Shown here: piece by piece, positions 44,780 through 54,512 of the stretch
Position numbering within the stretch: position 1 is the stretch's first letter
Layout of the letters: the number at the start of each line of letters is the position of its first letter
Source of the DNA: JAGVJT01 sp964513205
GTDB lineage: Bacteria; Pseudomonadota; Gammaproteobacteria; Legionellales; Legionellaceae
Length of the DNA stretch: 64,000 nucleotides
Assembly: GCA_964513205.1 (NCBI GenBank)
Contig: CAZELP010000001.1
Coordinates: 99,037-163,036, forward strand
Reading direction: 5' to 3'
The notes under the pieces: generated by a model
The model's input: the letters and a program-made list of their open reading frames with translations, nothing else
Told to the model about the DNA's origin: nothing
The model's database searches: none
Made by a program: the position numbers and the translations under genes

Positions 44780-46168
44780 ATGAAACCTTATACTCGCCCT
44801 TTAGCAGGTCAAGACTCGTTGAATTTAACGCGTGTTTTACTGGAACAGCAAGTGGTAATGCCTTGGTTGAGTCGTGCGCAGATCGAGCATGTGAAAACAA
44901 TGCGATTACGTGCGATGTTGGCGCATGCAAAGGCACATTCTGATTGGTATAGGCGTACATTGAGTCATATCGAGCCGTCTGATTTCACACTGGATCAACT
45001 GAGTACGATTCCTATCTTGTGTAAACGTGATTTAATGGAGCATTGGGATGAAATCGTAACAGACAAACGCCTGACAATGGAAGAAGCAAGCCGCTTTTTA
45101 ATGGCACAAGAGGGCTACGATCTTTTACATGGTCATCATATTTTTGCTTCTGGTGGTTCTTCTGGGCGACGGGGAATGTTTGTGTGGGACAGTAACGAGT
45201 TGGCGGCGACGCTAGCAGCGCTATATCGTTATCAGTATCGAGATGAATTTGATTCTGGTGCACACTTTTCAACAGAGCCGTTGATGGTTGTCTCAATCGG
45301 CGCATTAAGACCTGTGCATTTGAGTGAAACCGTGTTCTCCTTACCGATTGTACCGCAGATGAACTATAGGGCATTTTCTGCATTGGCCCCAATTGATGAG
45401 TTAATTGAATCATTAAACGATTGTCAACCGACGCATATGCATGGCTATCCTTCAGTGATCGCAAGACTTGCTGCCAAAGCATTAAAAGGTGAATTAAACA
45501 TTCATCCAAAGCGTATTCTAGTCGGTGCTGAACCTCTTTTGGATCACATGGTGGATTGTATTCAGCGCGCATGGCCTGATGTGTTGTTAATTAATAACTG
45601 GGGCTCGACGGATGCAGGAATTCACGCCGTGGGATGTGCCCACTCGGGAAGAAATCTTCATTTGCTCGAAGATATGAATATTTTTGAGTTTGTTGACGGT
45701 GATAATCAACCGGTTCCTCCAGGAGTATGCTCAGAAAAAATATTAGTGACAAACTTATTTCGTAAATCGATGCCAGTTTTCAGATATGAAATGGATGATC
45801 GAGTATTAGTGCTGACAGAACGCTGCCCTTGTGGTTCTGATTTTCGATTGATTAGCTCAATTGAAGGTCGTCATGAAGATGATTTTGTCTACGGTGAAAT
45901 CATTGTGATTGCAGAGGTATTTGAAAATGCCATCATGGTTGAATCAGGTGTGGATGAATATCAGGTTCTGCAAACGAAGCAGGGGGCTGAAGTTCTGATT
46001 GTTCCTGACAAAGGCGCTCAAATAGACACGTCACGTATGCAAATCGATTTGATTCATCAGTTTAAGCAATTGGGCTTCTTAGCTCCTGAAATTAATGTTC
46101 GTCTTGTTGAGCAACTAAAACGTCATGATGAAACAGGTAAACTTAAACGATTTAAATGTTTATCGTAG
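44780..46168 (+). CDS. PaaK-like AMP-forming acyl-CoA ligase family protein
   Basis: 462 residues of the phenylacetate-CoA ligase / F390 synthetase family. The ATP loop is ASGGSSGRRG (about 123-132), the adenylate motif NNWGSTDAG (about 272-280), and a Cys-rich segment CPCGSDFRLISSIEGRHEDD marks the start of the C-terminal domain. It should adenylate a carboxylate, substrate unknown; no paa or CoA-pathway genes are nearby. Its 3' end overlaps the convergent membrane protein gene by 17 bases. Confidence 0.83.
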   Translation: MKPYTRPLAGQDSLNLTRVLLEQQVVMPWLSRAQIEHVKTMRLRAMLAHAKAHSDWYRRTLSHIEPSDFTLDQLSTIPILCKRDLMEHWDEIVTDKRLTMEEASRFLMAQEGYDLLHGHHIFASGGSSGRRGMFVWDSNELAATLAALYRYQYRDEFDSGAHFSTEPLMVVSIGALRPVHLSETVFSLPIVPQMNYRAFSALAPIDELIESLNDCQPTHMHGYPSVIARLAAKALKGELNIHPKRILVGAEPLLDHMVDCIQRAWPDVLLINNWGSTDAGIHAVGCAHSGRNLHLLEDMNIFEFVDGDNQPVPPGVCSEKILVTNLFRKSMPVFRYEMDDRVLVLTERCPCGSDFRLISSIEGRHEDDFVYGEIIVIAEVFENAIMVESGVDEYQVLQTKQGAEVLIVPDKGAQIDTSRMQIDLIHQFKQLGFLAPEINVRLVEQLKRHDETGKLKRFKCLS

Positions 46169-46580
46169 TTTTATAGTCTGTTTCCGGTGTTTTTTCTTGA
46201 AGGCTATGCTTAATAGAGCCGGCCCAGCGTGTAAAAAAACGAACTGTTTCAACGAGTGGTGCGATTAGTGCGAGAAAAGCGGCTAAGCCCGCAATCATCA
46301 GTGCATTCATCATCTCTCGACTCTCTTGGCGCATTTCTTGAGTTTTCCCTAATAGTAGAAAGCCAATCGTGGCGCTAAAAGACAAGCACATTTGTCCAAT
46401 AAAATGAAGTGACACGACAAGACTGGGCAATGTTTCTTCAAAAAGAGCCTCCAAAGGATAAAACATGCCTAAACCAAATGCATTGATATCTTGATAGGGT
46501 TTAAAAAAATGTGAGTGTAATTGTTTTTTTAAGAGGTGAGGTGTGTGTTGATATTCTAAAATTCCAGTTAGATAGACCAT
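46152..46580 (-). CDS. Small membrane protein of unknown function (142 aa)
   Basis: No family recognised. Hydrophobic stretches appear at about 50-80 (LPSLVVSLHFIGQMCLSFSA) and 90-115 (ALMIAGLAAFLALIAPLVET). AGGA precedes the ATG, and the gene starts 12 bases after priA, so it is probably the last gene of that operon. Confidence 0.65.
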   Translation of the reverse strand: MVYLTGILEYQHTPHLLKKQLHSHFFKPYQDINAFGLGMFYPLEALFEETLPSLVVSLHFIGQMCLSFSATIGFLLLGKTQEMRQESREMMNALMIAGLAAFLALIAPLVETVRFFTRWAGSIKHSLQEKTPETDYKTTINI

Positions 46581-46592
46581 GGTTATTCCTAT

Positions 46593-48572
46593 TTATGTAA
46601 GGCTGATGGGATCGATATCAATACTGCAACGGATGTTATAGTCTTTTTCTAATTTTTCAAGATGTGGAGTGAATTCGTGCAACACTTGATGAAGTACTTT
46701 TCTAATGTTTGCTTTAACAAGTAATTGTAGATAATAGCGATTATTTTTTCGTGCCAATGGTGCTGGTGCTGGACCAAAAAGTGATAGTTCGTGTGATTTC
46801 AGGTGATTTTTAATGTGATGCATGGCTTTTAAAATAGGCTCCTTCTGTCTTCCATCGGCCCGAATAAGCGCTATATGTCCGAAAGGAGGCCAATTAGCCG
46901 CAGCACGTTGTGCCAATATGGCATTTGAAAACGCTTCATATCCTTGTTGTACCAGTAAGTTGAGTAATGGATGTTGGGGTTGATGTGTTTGTATGGCAAT
47001 ATGGCCAGGTACTTTTTCTCGACCGGCACGCCCTGCAACTTGAGTGATCAATTGTCCTAGACGTTCTAGCGCTCGAAAATCTTGGTTATAAAGTCCGGCG
47101 TCAGTATCTAAAATGACAACCAAGCTTAAATTGGGGAAATGATGACCTTTGGCCAGCATTTGTGTTCCAATAATAATTTGGGGTGTGCCCGTTGCGATCT
47201 GAGTCAAACAATCAAATAGTGCATCTTTCGTTTTAATTTCATCTCGGTCCATTCGAATAATCGGTATATTCTCGAAATGGCGCATAAGTGCTTCTTGAAT
47301 CCGTTGAGTGCCATTTCCAATTGGAATTAATTCATCGCTATGACATGTTGGACATTGTAGCGGACGTTTTGTTTCAAGGCCGCAGTGATGACAAATTAAG
47401 CGTCCTTGATGATGAAGAGTAAGATGGCTATCGCACGCCGAACAATCGCAGATCCATGCACATTGGTGACAAAGTAAAACAGGCGCATAACCGCGTCTGT
47501 TGATAAAAAGCAGGACCTGCTGTTGATTTTGGAGTGTTTTTTGAATAAGACGTCGTGTTTCAAATGCGAGTCCGTCTTCTAAGGGCTGATTTCTGAGATC
47601 AATCAATTGATAATAAAGTTTGTTATTATTTTGTGCGTTATGCGTCAGTGAAAGTTTTGTGTATTTTTGAGTTTGGCTATTATAAAGACTTTCGAGACTA
47701 GGCGTCGCACTTCCAAGCACAATTGGGATATTTTCGAGTTGTGCTCTAAATATAGCGGCGTCCCTCGCAGAAAAACGTACACCTTCAGTTTGTTTGAAAG
47801 AAGCGTCGTGTTCTTCGTCTACAATAATTAGCTTCAATTTCGGCATAGGCGTGAATAATGCTGAACGCGTTCCTATAATCAACTGGATTTGATTTTCTTT
47901 TGCTTGTTGCCAAAAGCGTGCTTTCATCGCTTCAGAGACATCGGAGTGAATCACGGCGATGGGGATCTGAAAGCGCTCACTAAAGCGCGACACCAGTTGT
48001 GGTGTTAAACCAATTTCAGGAACCAGAATTAAAATTTGTTGTTTATTGGCAAGAATTTCGGCGGTCAATTGCAGATAAAGCTCAGTTTTTCCGCTACCGG
48101 TGACACCATGCAATAGCGTGCAATGAAATTGTCCCAGTTGAGCGCGTATTTGGTCGAAGGCCGCTTTCTGTTCCGCATTGAGCATTTTTGCGTGGTGATG
48201 TGGATCGTGAGAGAGTTTCAATATCGGAGGGGGTTTCAGGGTGCGTTTGCTCTGTTCTTTTCCCTGGCGGAAACGTTTGGGAAGCGCATGTGTTAAGACT
48301 TGCGGAAGGGGTGCATGATAATATCGACTAATCCATCGACAAAGTGTCAGTATTTCTTGGGTAAGAAAAGGGACTTGATCAAGGCATATCTCAATTGATT
48401 TCAATGCAAAATCTGGTTTTTTGTCACTGATTCCAGTGACAATTCCAAGGCGTGTACGATTTCTGAATGGAACCCATACTCGACTTCCAATCGGAGGAAG
48501 ATTTTCCGAAGCGTATTCGAAATAATCTTGTCTTGTGTTGAATACACTGACCCGAATGATATGAGTGCTCAT
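46593..48572 (-). CDS. priA: Primosomal replication helicase PriA
   Basis: 659 residues from the ATG at 48572, which overlaps the stop of the upstream gene (ATGA). Helicase motifs: GVTGSGKTELY, IVDEEHDASFKQ and LGSATPSLESL. Two zinc-binding Cys clusters (CHQCAWICDCSAC and CHHCGLETK, CPTCHSDE) lie near 370-410. PriA restarts stalled replication forks. A PriC-like gene occurs at 59 kb. Confidence 0.96.
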   Translation of the reverse strand: MSTHIIRVSVFNTRQDYFEYASENLPPIGSRVWVPFRNRTRLGIVTGISDKKPDFALKSIEICLDQVPFLTQEILTLCRWISRYYHAPLPQVLTHALPKRFRQGKEQSKRTLKPPPILKLSHDPHHHAKMLNAEQKAAFDQIRAQLGQFHCTLLHGVTGSGKTELYLQLTAEILANKQQILILVPEIGLTPQLVSRFSERFQIPIAVIHSDVSEAMKARFWQQAKENQIQLIIGTRSALFTPMPKLKLIIVDEEHDASFKQTEGVRFSARDAAIFRAQLENIPIVLGSATPSLESLYNSQTQKYTKLSLTHNAQNNNKLYYQLIDLRNQPLEDGLAFETRRLIQKTLQNQQQVLLFINRRGYAPVLLCHQCAWICDCSACDSHLTLHHQGRLICHHCGLETKRPLQCPTCHSDELIPIGNGTQRIQEALMRHFENIPIIRMDRDEIKTKDALFDCLTQIATGTPQIIIGTQMLAKGHHFPNLSLVVILDTDAGLYNQDFRALERLGQLITQVAGRAGREKVPGHIAIQTHQPQHPLLNLLVQQGYEAFSNAILAQRAAANWPPFGHIALIRADGRQKEPILKAMHHIKNHLKSHELSLFGPAPAPLARKNNRYYLQLLVKANIRKVLHQVLHEFTPHLEKLEKDYNIRCSIDIDPISLT

Positions 48573-49060
48573 TTTTCCCAAGTGTGGCTCGCAGATTGTC
48601 CTGGTGCAGAAAATACTTTGACAACCAATCGTTCGATGCGATGCCGCTCTAATTCTTCTTCATTTTTGATCAACTCTTGAATAAACCAACGCGATAGTTC
48701 TTCTACGGTGATGTTGGTGACCGGCAACAAGGTGACATCTTCTTTTAAAAAGGGAATTTTCTTTTGATTGAAGGTGAAATAGTAATAGGTTTCATCTGAA
48801 TCATAAGTTAAAAAAGGAGAATACATTGGCATCAAAAAAGTCTGATTTAAATGCTCACATAATTCATGAATACGTCGTTTATAGTATCGATAATCAAACG
48901 TTAAGCCATTCTCTTCTACATGGGTGGTTAAAGCAAGATAGACACCATACCAATGACCATGTAATGGCTCTCGTTCTGTTGCAGAAAAAATAGTCGTATG
49001 TCCTGCTGAAAATTTCATCGACTCTTTTTGTAGTTCGATGGTCGTTAAATATCGCGTCAT
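48569..49060 (-). CDS. PTPS/QueD-fold pterin enzyme, PTPS-III-like
   Basis: 163 residues from the ATG at 49060, just after the MidA-like stop. Zinc histidines are His21 (FSAGHT) and His34/His36 (LHGHWY). QueD has a catalytic Cys four residues before HGH; here the stretch is ATEREPLHGH, with Glu31 in the position seen in PTPS-III enzymes, which can replace FolB in folate synthesis. It is thus unlikely to be QueD. folM lies 1.2 kb away, supporting a pterin role. An insertion with several aromatics (about 85-100) is unusual. Confidence 0.8.
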   Translation of the reverse strand: MTRYLTTIELQKESMKFSAGHTTIFSATEREPLHGHWYGVYLALTTHVEENGLTFDYRYYKRRIHELCEHLNQTFLMPMYSPFLTYDSDETYYYFTFNQKKIPFLKEDVTLLPVTNITVEELSRWFIQELIKNEEELERHRIERLVVKVFSAPGQSASHTWEK

Positions 49061-49061
49061 G

Positions 49062-50150
49062 TTATAAACTCGCTCGTTTATCAAAAAGTTGAAATCCCTG
49101 CATCGGTTCAGTGAGATGTTTGGTGAGCCCGATGACCTTAAATAATTCTCCCATTTCGCTTGGATGAGTCAATTGCCGAATGGCTTGGCGATCTTCATAG
49201 GAAATGACAAAATCTAAAATTTTATTTGAAAGTAAAAAAGCCGCTTGATTGGTGTATCCTGCGATATCAAATCCCGCTTCGTGGGCTGATAGTGCCACAT
49301 GCGTGAAATCTACATGCGCGGTAATATCTTCCAACCCAGGGTGTGTGAGCGGATTGGTATGTGATTGATGTTTGCTGTGGCACATCAGCGTGCCTTGGTT
49401 TCTGTCTGGGTGATAATATTCATGTTCAGGAAAACCATAATCGACAATCAACATGGCTCCTTTAGTAAGAACTTGTGCACATTGTTGTATCCAATCTTCA
49501 AGCATGAGATTCACTTCTGATGCATAAGGTGTTGTGATGTGAGTTAACACGCGATCGACATGTTTGATTAAGTAGGTGTTGTGACATTCTAAAAATTGCT
49601 CTTCAAATTGGTCGTTTTTCAGGCCAATAAAGCTCTCGAATAAGCCATTTTCCGTTTTTAAAAATCGATGAACGGGCATTGCATCTAACACTTCATTGGC
49701 GATCAATACACCTTCAAATGGCTCTGTTGGCCATTGCGTGAGCCATTGTACTCGCTCAAAGAGGGTCGGCGCATGTGTTTTGATGTATGTTTGTTGTTGC
49801 ATTTTTAGAGATGCACTGACATCTAGAATGAAGTAAGCATCCGGTAGTTGGCCGATTTCTTCAAGTTTTTGCAGAATGTGAACGCAAAGTTTTCCTGAGC
49901 CGGCTCCAAACTCAAGAATTTTAGGGGCGGTAAGATTTTTAAAAATTTCAGCGCATTGATTGGCAAGTGCGTATCCAAAAAGCGGAGTCAGTTCGGGTGC
50001 GGTAATAAAATCTCCCTCTTTACCTAAGGGCGAGCCTGCACTGTAATAGCCGACGTACGGCGCATACAGCGCATAGTGCATGAACTCCACAAATGGCATA
50101 TTGGGTCGATTTTGCAGTTGTTGTAAAAAGTAATCTTTAAATTGTATCAT
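49062..50150 (-). CDS. MidA/NDUFAF7-like SAM methyltransferase
   Basis: 362 residues, COG1565 type. N-terminal FVEFMHYALYAPYVGYYSAG and GDFITAPELTPLFG, then the SAM loop ILEFGAGSGKLC. The mitochondrial relative methylates an arginine of complex I; bacterial targets are not known. It is the first gene of a run ending in priA and diverges from folM. Confidence 0.9.
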   Translation of the reverse strand: MIQFKDYFLQQLQNRPNMPFVEFMHYALYAPYVGYYSAGSPLGKEGDFITAPELTPLFGYALANQCAEIFKNLTAPKILEFGAGSGKLCVHILQKLEEIGQLPDAYFILDVSASLKMQQQTYIKTHAPTLFERVQWLTQWPTEPFEGVLIANEVLDAMPVHRFLKTENGLFESFIGLKNDQFEEQFLECHNTYLIKHVDRVLTHITTPYASEVNLMLEDWIQQCAQVLTKGAMLIVDYGFPEHEYYHPDRNQGTLMCHSKHQSHTNPLTHPGLEDITAHVDFTHVALSAHEAGFDIAGYTNQAAFLLSNKILDFVISYEDRQAIRQLTHPSEMGELFKVIGLTKHLTEPMQGFQLFDKRASL

Positions 50151-50241
50151 GAAGGCAGGAAGGCTTTGAAAAGTGGTATTCTAGACGACATCATTTTTCT
50201 GCTCAAGTTTTGTGGCTAAATCAATTGGATCTCATCACATT

Positions 50242-51021
50242 ATGGCGCATAGTCGATATGCTAATTTGCAAAAAAATTCAGGCAAAGATGCGCCTGTTGC
50301 CTTGGTAACGGGTGGAGCAAGACGTGTCGGCGCTTCTATTGTTGATAAATTACACCAAGAAGGTTTTCGTGTCATTGTGCATTACCGTGACTCTTTGGAT
50401 GCGGCGATAGCTTTGACCAAAAGACTGAATACCATTCGTCCTGAAAGCGCGTGGTCTTTGCAGGCGCTTTTTCAAACAGAAGCCGATGCACAGCGCCTGA
50501 TTGAATCGGCTATTCATATGGCCGGTCAGCTGGATGTATTGGTAAATAATGCTTCTGTTTTTATGCGTACGCCGATTCAACAACCTATACCTTATGCCAC
50601 GCATCAACTCATGTGGACGACGAATGTGTTTACTCCCTATTGGTTAAGTGAGGCGGCGTTTCCGTTTTTAGAAGCGAGATCAGGGGTAATTATTAATTTA
50701 ACGGATATTCATGCGGAACGTCCTTTGAAAGATTATGGGGTGTACTGTGAAACAAAAGCGGCCTTGCGAATGCAAACCTTGGCCTTTGCAAAAGCCTATG
50801 CGCCAAAGGTACGTGTTAATGCTGTTGCTCCGGGTGCTGTTGCATGGCCTGAAGGAGAGAATATTCTAGATGAGGCCGTTCAGGCCGCTGTTATTGAAAA
50901 AACACCGCTACGTCGCCATGGTCATCCAGATTGGGTCGCAATGGCGGTTTTTGACCTGATTCAAAATCCTTTTATAACAGGCCAAACCCTACGCGTTGAT
51001 GGCGGAAGAAGTTTGGGTTAA
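50242..51021 (+). CDS. folM: Pteridine reductase / dihydromonapterin reductase FolM-like
   Basis: 259 residues from the ATG at 50242; a GTG at 50212 in the same frame is possible. Short-chain dehydrogenase with NADPH-binding TGGARRVG, the pteridine-reductase Arg variant of TGxxxGxG, NNASVF, and catalytic YCETK. C-terminal PFITGQTLRVDGGRSLG is standard. FolM reduces dihydromonapterin and weakly dihydrofolate. Confidence 0.85.
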   Translation: MAHSRYANLQKNSGKDAPVALVTGGARRVGASIVDKLHQEGFRVIVHYRDSLDAAIALTKRLNTIRPESAWSLQALFQTEADAQRLIESAIHMAGQLDVLVNNASVFMRTPIQQPIPYATHQLMWTTNVFTPYWLSEAAFPFLEARSGVIINLTDIHAERPLKDYGVYCETKAALRMQTLAFAKAYAPKVRVNAVAPGAVAWPEGENILDEAVQAAVIEKTPLRRHGHPDWVAMAVFDLIQNPFITGQTLRVDGGRSLG

Positions 51022-51025
51022 GTGC

Positions 51026-52804
51026 TTAGTCTGGTAATTTTTCGGGTCTGCCTTCTCTAAATTGTCCAAAACTTAGAATACGAGAAATTTGATGATTGGC
51101 ATTGAGATAAAGGACACCGTTGTCATTGTTGACGGCGGGGAATAGCAACAATTCGTTGAGTGTGGTTGTGAGCAAAAAGCTGTCTACACCCAAAGCATAA
51201 AGACGACCGTAACTGTTAAATTGCTCAGGCCAGTTCTTATCACCTAAATTGTGTGAAAAAATCCAAGGCATGTCACAAAAGATGATTCCGTTTAAATCCC
51301 GATCGCGCATGGTGTTTAAGCTTCCTCCATACACACTTGAGGTTGCGTATACAGGGATATCATCGGCGTAATAATAATTCAATAATGGTTTAATTTGTCG
51401 CGCACTGGAGGGGTAAGCGACAAGAAAAATCACATCAAAATCTTGTCTTCGGTGTGGAATGGATTCAATGCTTCGACCCAGAAGCTGTTTAATTTGTTTC
51501 GCGCGAATTTCACTGGCATCAATATGCAACAAGCTTCTAATCCGTTGATTAAAATTATCTTGGGGTTGATAGCGTAAGGTGTCGATAATTTCACCGCCAC
51601 TACTGGCCCATTGATCGCGAAATGCTTCAGCGATGTCTTCACCCCAAGAGTTGTCTAATCGAATGATTAACGCCTTTGAATACCCCTCTTTCCTTGCACG
51701 AGCGGCAACTTGTCTTGCTTCAAGCATGGGTGACAGGCCAAACTGGAAGGTGTCTGGTGGAAGTGCTGATCGCACATCATTGAGTAAAATAGTCGGCACC
51801 GGATGATCCAGCTCTGCGACCGTTGCCACATCATTTTTTGTGAGCGGACCAATAATCAATTCTGCTCCTTCCGCGCAGGCTTGCTCGTAAATTGTGGCGA
51901 TGGCCATCGCATTGGTGTCATAGAAACGAACATTCATGAATTTGGCGGCACCGCTGGCCTCATAGGCTGCGAGGAAACCTTCTTTGATGGCAATACCAGG
52001 CCCGGCCAATACTCCTGTCAGTGGCAATAGTAAAGCGACTTTTTTAGGTGGAGGGTACAAATGCATGCGCATTTCTTCTAGAGAATAAGGCAATAGCCCA
52101 ATTCCAGGATGACGAGGATACTCTGATTGCCATTGCTCTAATTGTGTCAGCATCATTTGTGGACGCAAGTGATATTTTCTGGAAATGGTCGCCAGTTTCA
52201 GCCAACCTTGGATGGTTGAGCGTGCAGGTGTTTCTAGGGATAAGGTTTCCAACTCTTCAATCGGGAGTTGTGTGAGTGATAACCAAAGTGTGCGACGATT
52301 GTTTTGTTGTAGCGATTCGTCAGGTAAAAGTGGTTCAAGTTTAATGCGCTCAGAAATAGAGAGAATAAGGTTATTCTGTTTTTGATAAGTTTGCGCCAAA
52401 ATGTCGTGGTACTCAGCTTGATAATAGGTGGAGAGAGTTTGTAAGCTTTTAATTCCTCCGAGTGTATTCAAGATGGAGTCTATTTGTCCTTTTGCTAGTA
52501 AAATATGCGCTTGTAAAATTCGTTTTTCGTCTTCTGTTTCGATGGACAGCGGATTTATTTGTGTCAAAATGATCTGTGCTTTTTGCCACTCGCCTTCTTG
52601 AATGTATCGACCTGCGGCCATCACAAAAAGCTCTTGTTGCGCGTCCCCGGTTTGTTTTTGTGCGAGCGCAAGATAAGCGGTTGCTGGCATGGTATACGGA
52701 CTTAGAGCCGACTGGACGTGGCGTGGAGTTGAGTCTGTTATTGTGCTACAATTTGATAAAAATAGAACCATCAACACAATAAACAGGAATTGAAAACATC
52801 GCAT
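51026..52804 (-). CDS. lpoA: Outer-membrane lipoprotein LpoA (PBP1a activator)
   Basis: 592 residues. The lipobox LSNC puts the lipidated Cys at residue 19. A helical TPR-like N-terminal region (about 35-245) is followed by a periplasmic-binding-protein-like domain starting KKVALLLPLTGVLAGPG. LpoA stimulates PBP1a for peptidoglycan synthesis. It is divergent from rsmI, as in many gammaproteobacteria; the usual neighbours yraN and diaA are absent here. Confidence 0.92.
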   Translation of the reverse strand: MRCFQFLFIVLMVLFLSNCSTITDSTPRHVQSALSPYTMPATAYLALAQKQTGDAQQELFVMAAGRYIQEGEWQKAQIILTQINPLSIETEDEKRILQAHILLAKGQIDSILNTLGGIKSLQTLSTYYQAEYHDILAQTYQKQNNLILSISERIKLEPLLPDESLQQNNRRTLWLSLTQLPIEELETLSLETPARSTIQGWLKLATISRKYHLRPQMMLTQLEQWQSEYPRHPGIGLLPYSLEEMRMHLYPPPKKVALLLPLTGVLAGPGIAIKEGFLAAYEASGAAKFMNVRFYDTNAMAIATIYEQACAEGAELIIGPLTKNDVATVAELDHPVPTILLNDVRSALPPDTFQFGLSPMLEARQVAARARKEGYSKALIIRLDNSWGEDIAEAFRDQWASSGGEIIDTLRYQPQDNFNQRIRSLLHIDASEIRAKQIKQLLGRSIESIPHRRQDFDVIFLVAYPSSARQIKPLLNYYYADDIPVYATSSVYGGSLNTMRDRDLNGIIFCDMPWIFSHNLGDKNWPEQFNSYGRLYALGVDSFLLTTTLNELLLFPAVNNDNGVLYLNANHQISRILSFGQFREGRPEKLPD

Positions 52805-52853
52805 ACATGCACCTAAGAGACATCAACGAAAGAACAAGACAGGATAAACCATC

Positions 52854-53705
52854 ATGACAACCACCACAAGTCCTGGAACTTTATATCTGGTTTCAACGCC
52901 GATTGGAAATCGCGAAGATATCAGCTTTCGGGCGCTTGCTACCTTAAAACAAGTTGATTTTATTTTGGCTGAAGATACACGTCATACGGCGCCGTTACTC
53001 TCTCTTTTTGGGATACAAAAACCATTAGTCGCTTTGCATGCGCATAACGAAGCTCACCAGAGTCAGGAGATGCTTTTACGCTTGCTCAATGGTGAGAGTG
53101 CGGCATTGGTCAGTGATGCAGGTACCCCTTTGATCAGCGATCCGGGATTTGTTTTGGTGAAAATGGCGCGTGAGGCAAATATTTTAGTCGTACCTATTCC
53201 GGGTGCCTGTGCTTTGATTGCGGCACTTTCTGCTTCTGGGGTCCCAACGGATGTTTTTACTTTTATTGGGTTTTTGCCCACGAAAACAGCGGCTCGAATA
53301 AAAAAACTTGCTTGTTTTGCAGGGGTAGGTCACACCCTGGTGTTATATGAAGCCACGCATCGCATTGAAGCTTGTATCGAAGATATTGGCACTGTTTTTG
53401 GTGAGGATTATGTTTTTGTTTTAGCCAAAGAGTTAACAAAAACACACGAGTGTTTCAAACAAGGAAACAGCAAAGCGTTGCAAGATTGGTTTGATGAAGA
53501 TAAAGCACGAGTCAAGGGGGAGTTTGTTTTAGTACTTCCACCCAAACCGGTGGTGGTAGAAGATGATCTCGATCATCATCTTGGTATTCTGCTGGAGGAG
53601 CTTCCTCTAAAACAGGCTGTCAAATTGGCTATCGCATTGACAGGAAAACAAAAAAACGAAGTCTACAATCGAGCGTTGATGATTCAACGAGGAGAGCATT
53701 TATGA
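52854..53705 (+). CDS. rsmI: 16S rRNA ribose 2'-O-methyltransferase RsmI
   Basis: 283 residues. LYLVSTPIGNREDISFRAL, AEDTRHT, SDAGTPLISDPG and PIPGACALIAALSASG are hallmark RsmI motifs. It methylates C1402 of 16S rRNA. A good AGGA precedes the ATG. It overlaps the astacin gene by four bases. Confidence 0.97.
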   Translation: MTTTTSPGTLYLVSTPIGNREDISFRALATLKQVDFILAEDTRHTAPLLSLFGIQKPLVALHAHNEAHQSQEMLLRLLNGESAALVSDAGTPLISDPGFVLVKMAREANILVVPIPGACALIAALSASGVPTDVFTFIGFLPTKTAARIKKLACFAGVGHTLVLYEATHRIEACIEDIGTVFGEDYVFVLAKELTKTHECFKQGNSKALQDWFDEDKARVKGEFVLVLPPKPVVVEDDLDHHLGILLEELPLKQAVKLAIALTGKQKNEVYNRALMIQRGEHL

Positions 53706-54502
53706 AAGATGGCAAAAAATGGAACCGATTTTACCTGTACTTACTTTTCTTTCCTGTTTGGGTAAATGCCGCGCAGGTCATGTTGATTGAACATCCTGTT
53801 TTTGGCGTCACGGAGGTGCATTACGAAGAGGTCAATGGCTATGCGATTGCTGAAGGTGACATCATTTTAAAACCTGTTGCAAAGAAAGCCGACTTAGGTG
53901 CTTCGATTATCAAACTCAAAACGAGTCATTGGCCAAATGGAGTGATCCCGTATGTGATTGATGAGGCTTTACCAGAAGCGAACCGTATTTCAGTGAAAGA
54001 CGCAATCGTACTTTGGGAGCAAGTCACTTCTGTGAAATTTGTTTTAAGAACCGCTGAAAATCAAGATGAGTATCCTGATTACGTCGCATTTGTCCCTGAT
54101 TACGGCAGGCTTTGCGCGTCTTATGTTGGGCATCGTGGTGGTCGGCAAGAAGTGCAACTCTCTCCGCGATGCTCAACCATGATGACCACGCATGAAATTG
54201 GTCATCTGCTTGGTTTGTGGCATGAGCAATCAAGAATTGACCGTGACAATTATGTTCGTATCGTATGGGAAAATATTGAAGAACGTTCAAAATATAATTT
54301 TGCACAACATCTGACGGATGGAGTGGACCATGGCCCATACAACTATGAATCCATTATGCATTATTCTGCGTATGCTTTTTCAAAAAATGGAGAGAAAACC
54401 ATTGAGCCTTTGGTAGATGGTGTTACGATTGGTCAACGTGAAAAAATTAGTCCTCTGGATATACAGGCTGTGAACATGATGTATCCAGAAAACCATAGAT
54501 AA
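53702..54502 (+). CDS. Secreted astacin-family (M12A) zinc metalloprotease
   Basis: 266 residues: a signal peptide (FYLYLLFFPVWVNA), a short propeptide-like stretch, then an astacin domain with zinc motif HEIGHLLGLWHEQSR (starting near residue 164) and the Met-turn SIMHYSAYAFS. Start overlaps the rsmI stop (ATGA). Astacins are mainly animal enzymes; Legionella has LegP, an astacin effector. The propeptide Asp switch is not obvious. No extra domains follow. Confidence 0.92.
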   Translation: MKDGKKWNRFYLYLLFFPVWVNAAQVMLIEHPVFGVTEVHYEEVNGYAIAEGDIILKPVAKKADLGASIIKLKTSHWPNGVIPYVIDEALPEANRISVKDAIVLWEQVTSVKFVLRTAENQDEYPDYVAFVPDYGRLCASYVGHRGGRQEVQLSPRCSTMMTTHEIGHLLGLWHEQSRIDRDNYVRIVWENIEERSKYNFAQHLTDGVDHGPYNYESIMHYSAYAFSKNGEKTIEPLVDGVTIGQREKISPLDIQAVNMMYPENHR

Positions 54503-54512
54503 GGATAATTGC

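Noticed and set aside
48569..49060. Naming the PTPS-fold gene queD
   Set aside because: The catalytic Cys is replaced by Glu and the context is pterin/folate rather than queuosine.
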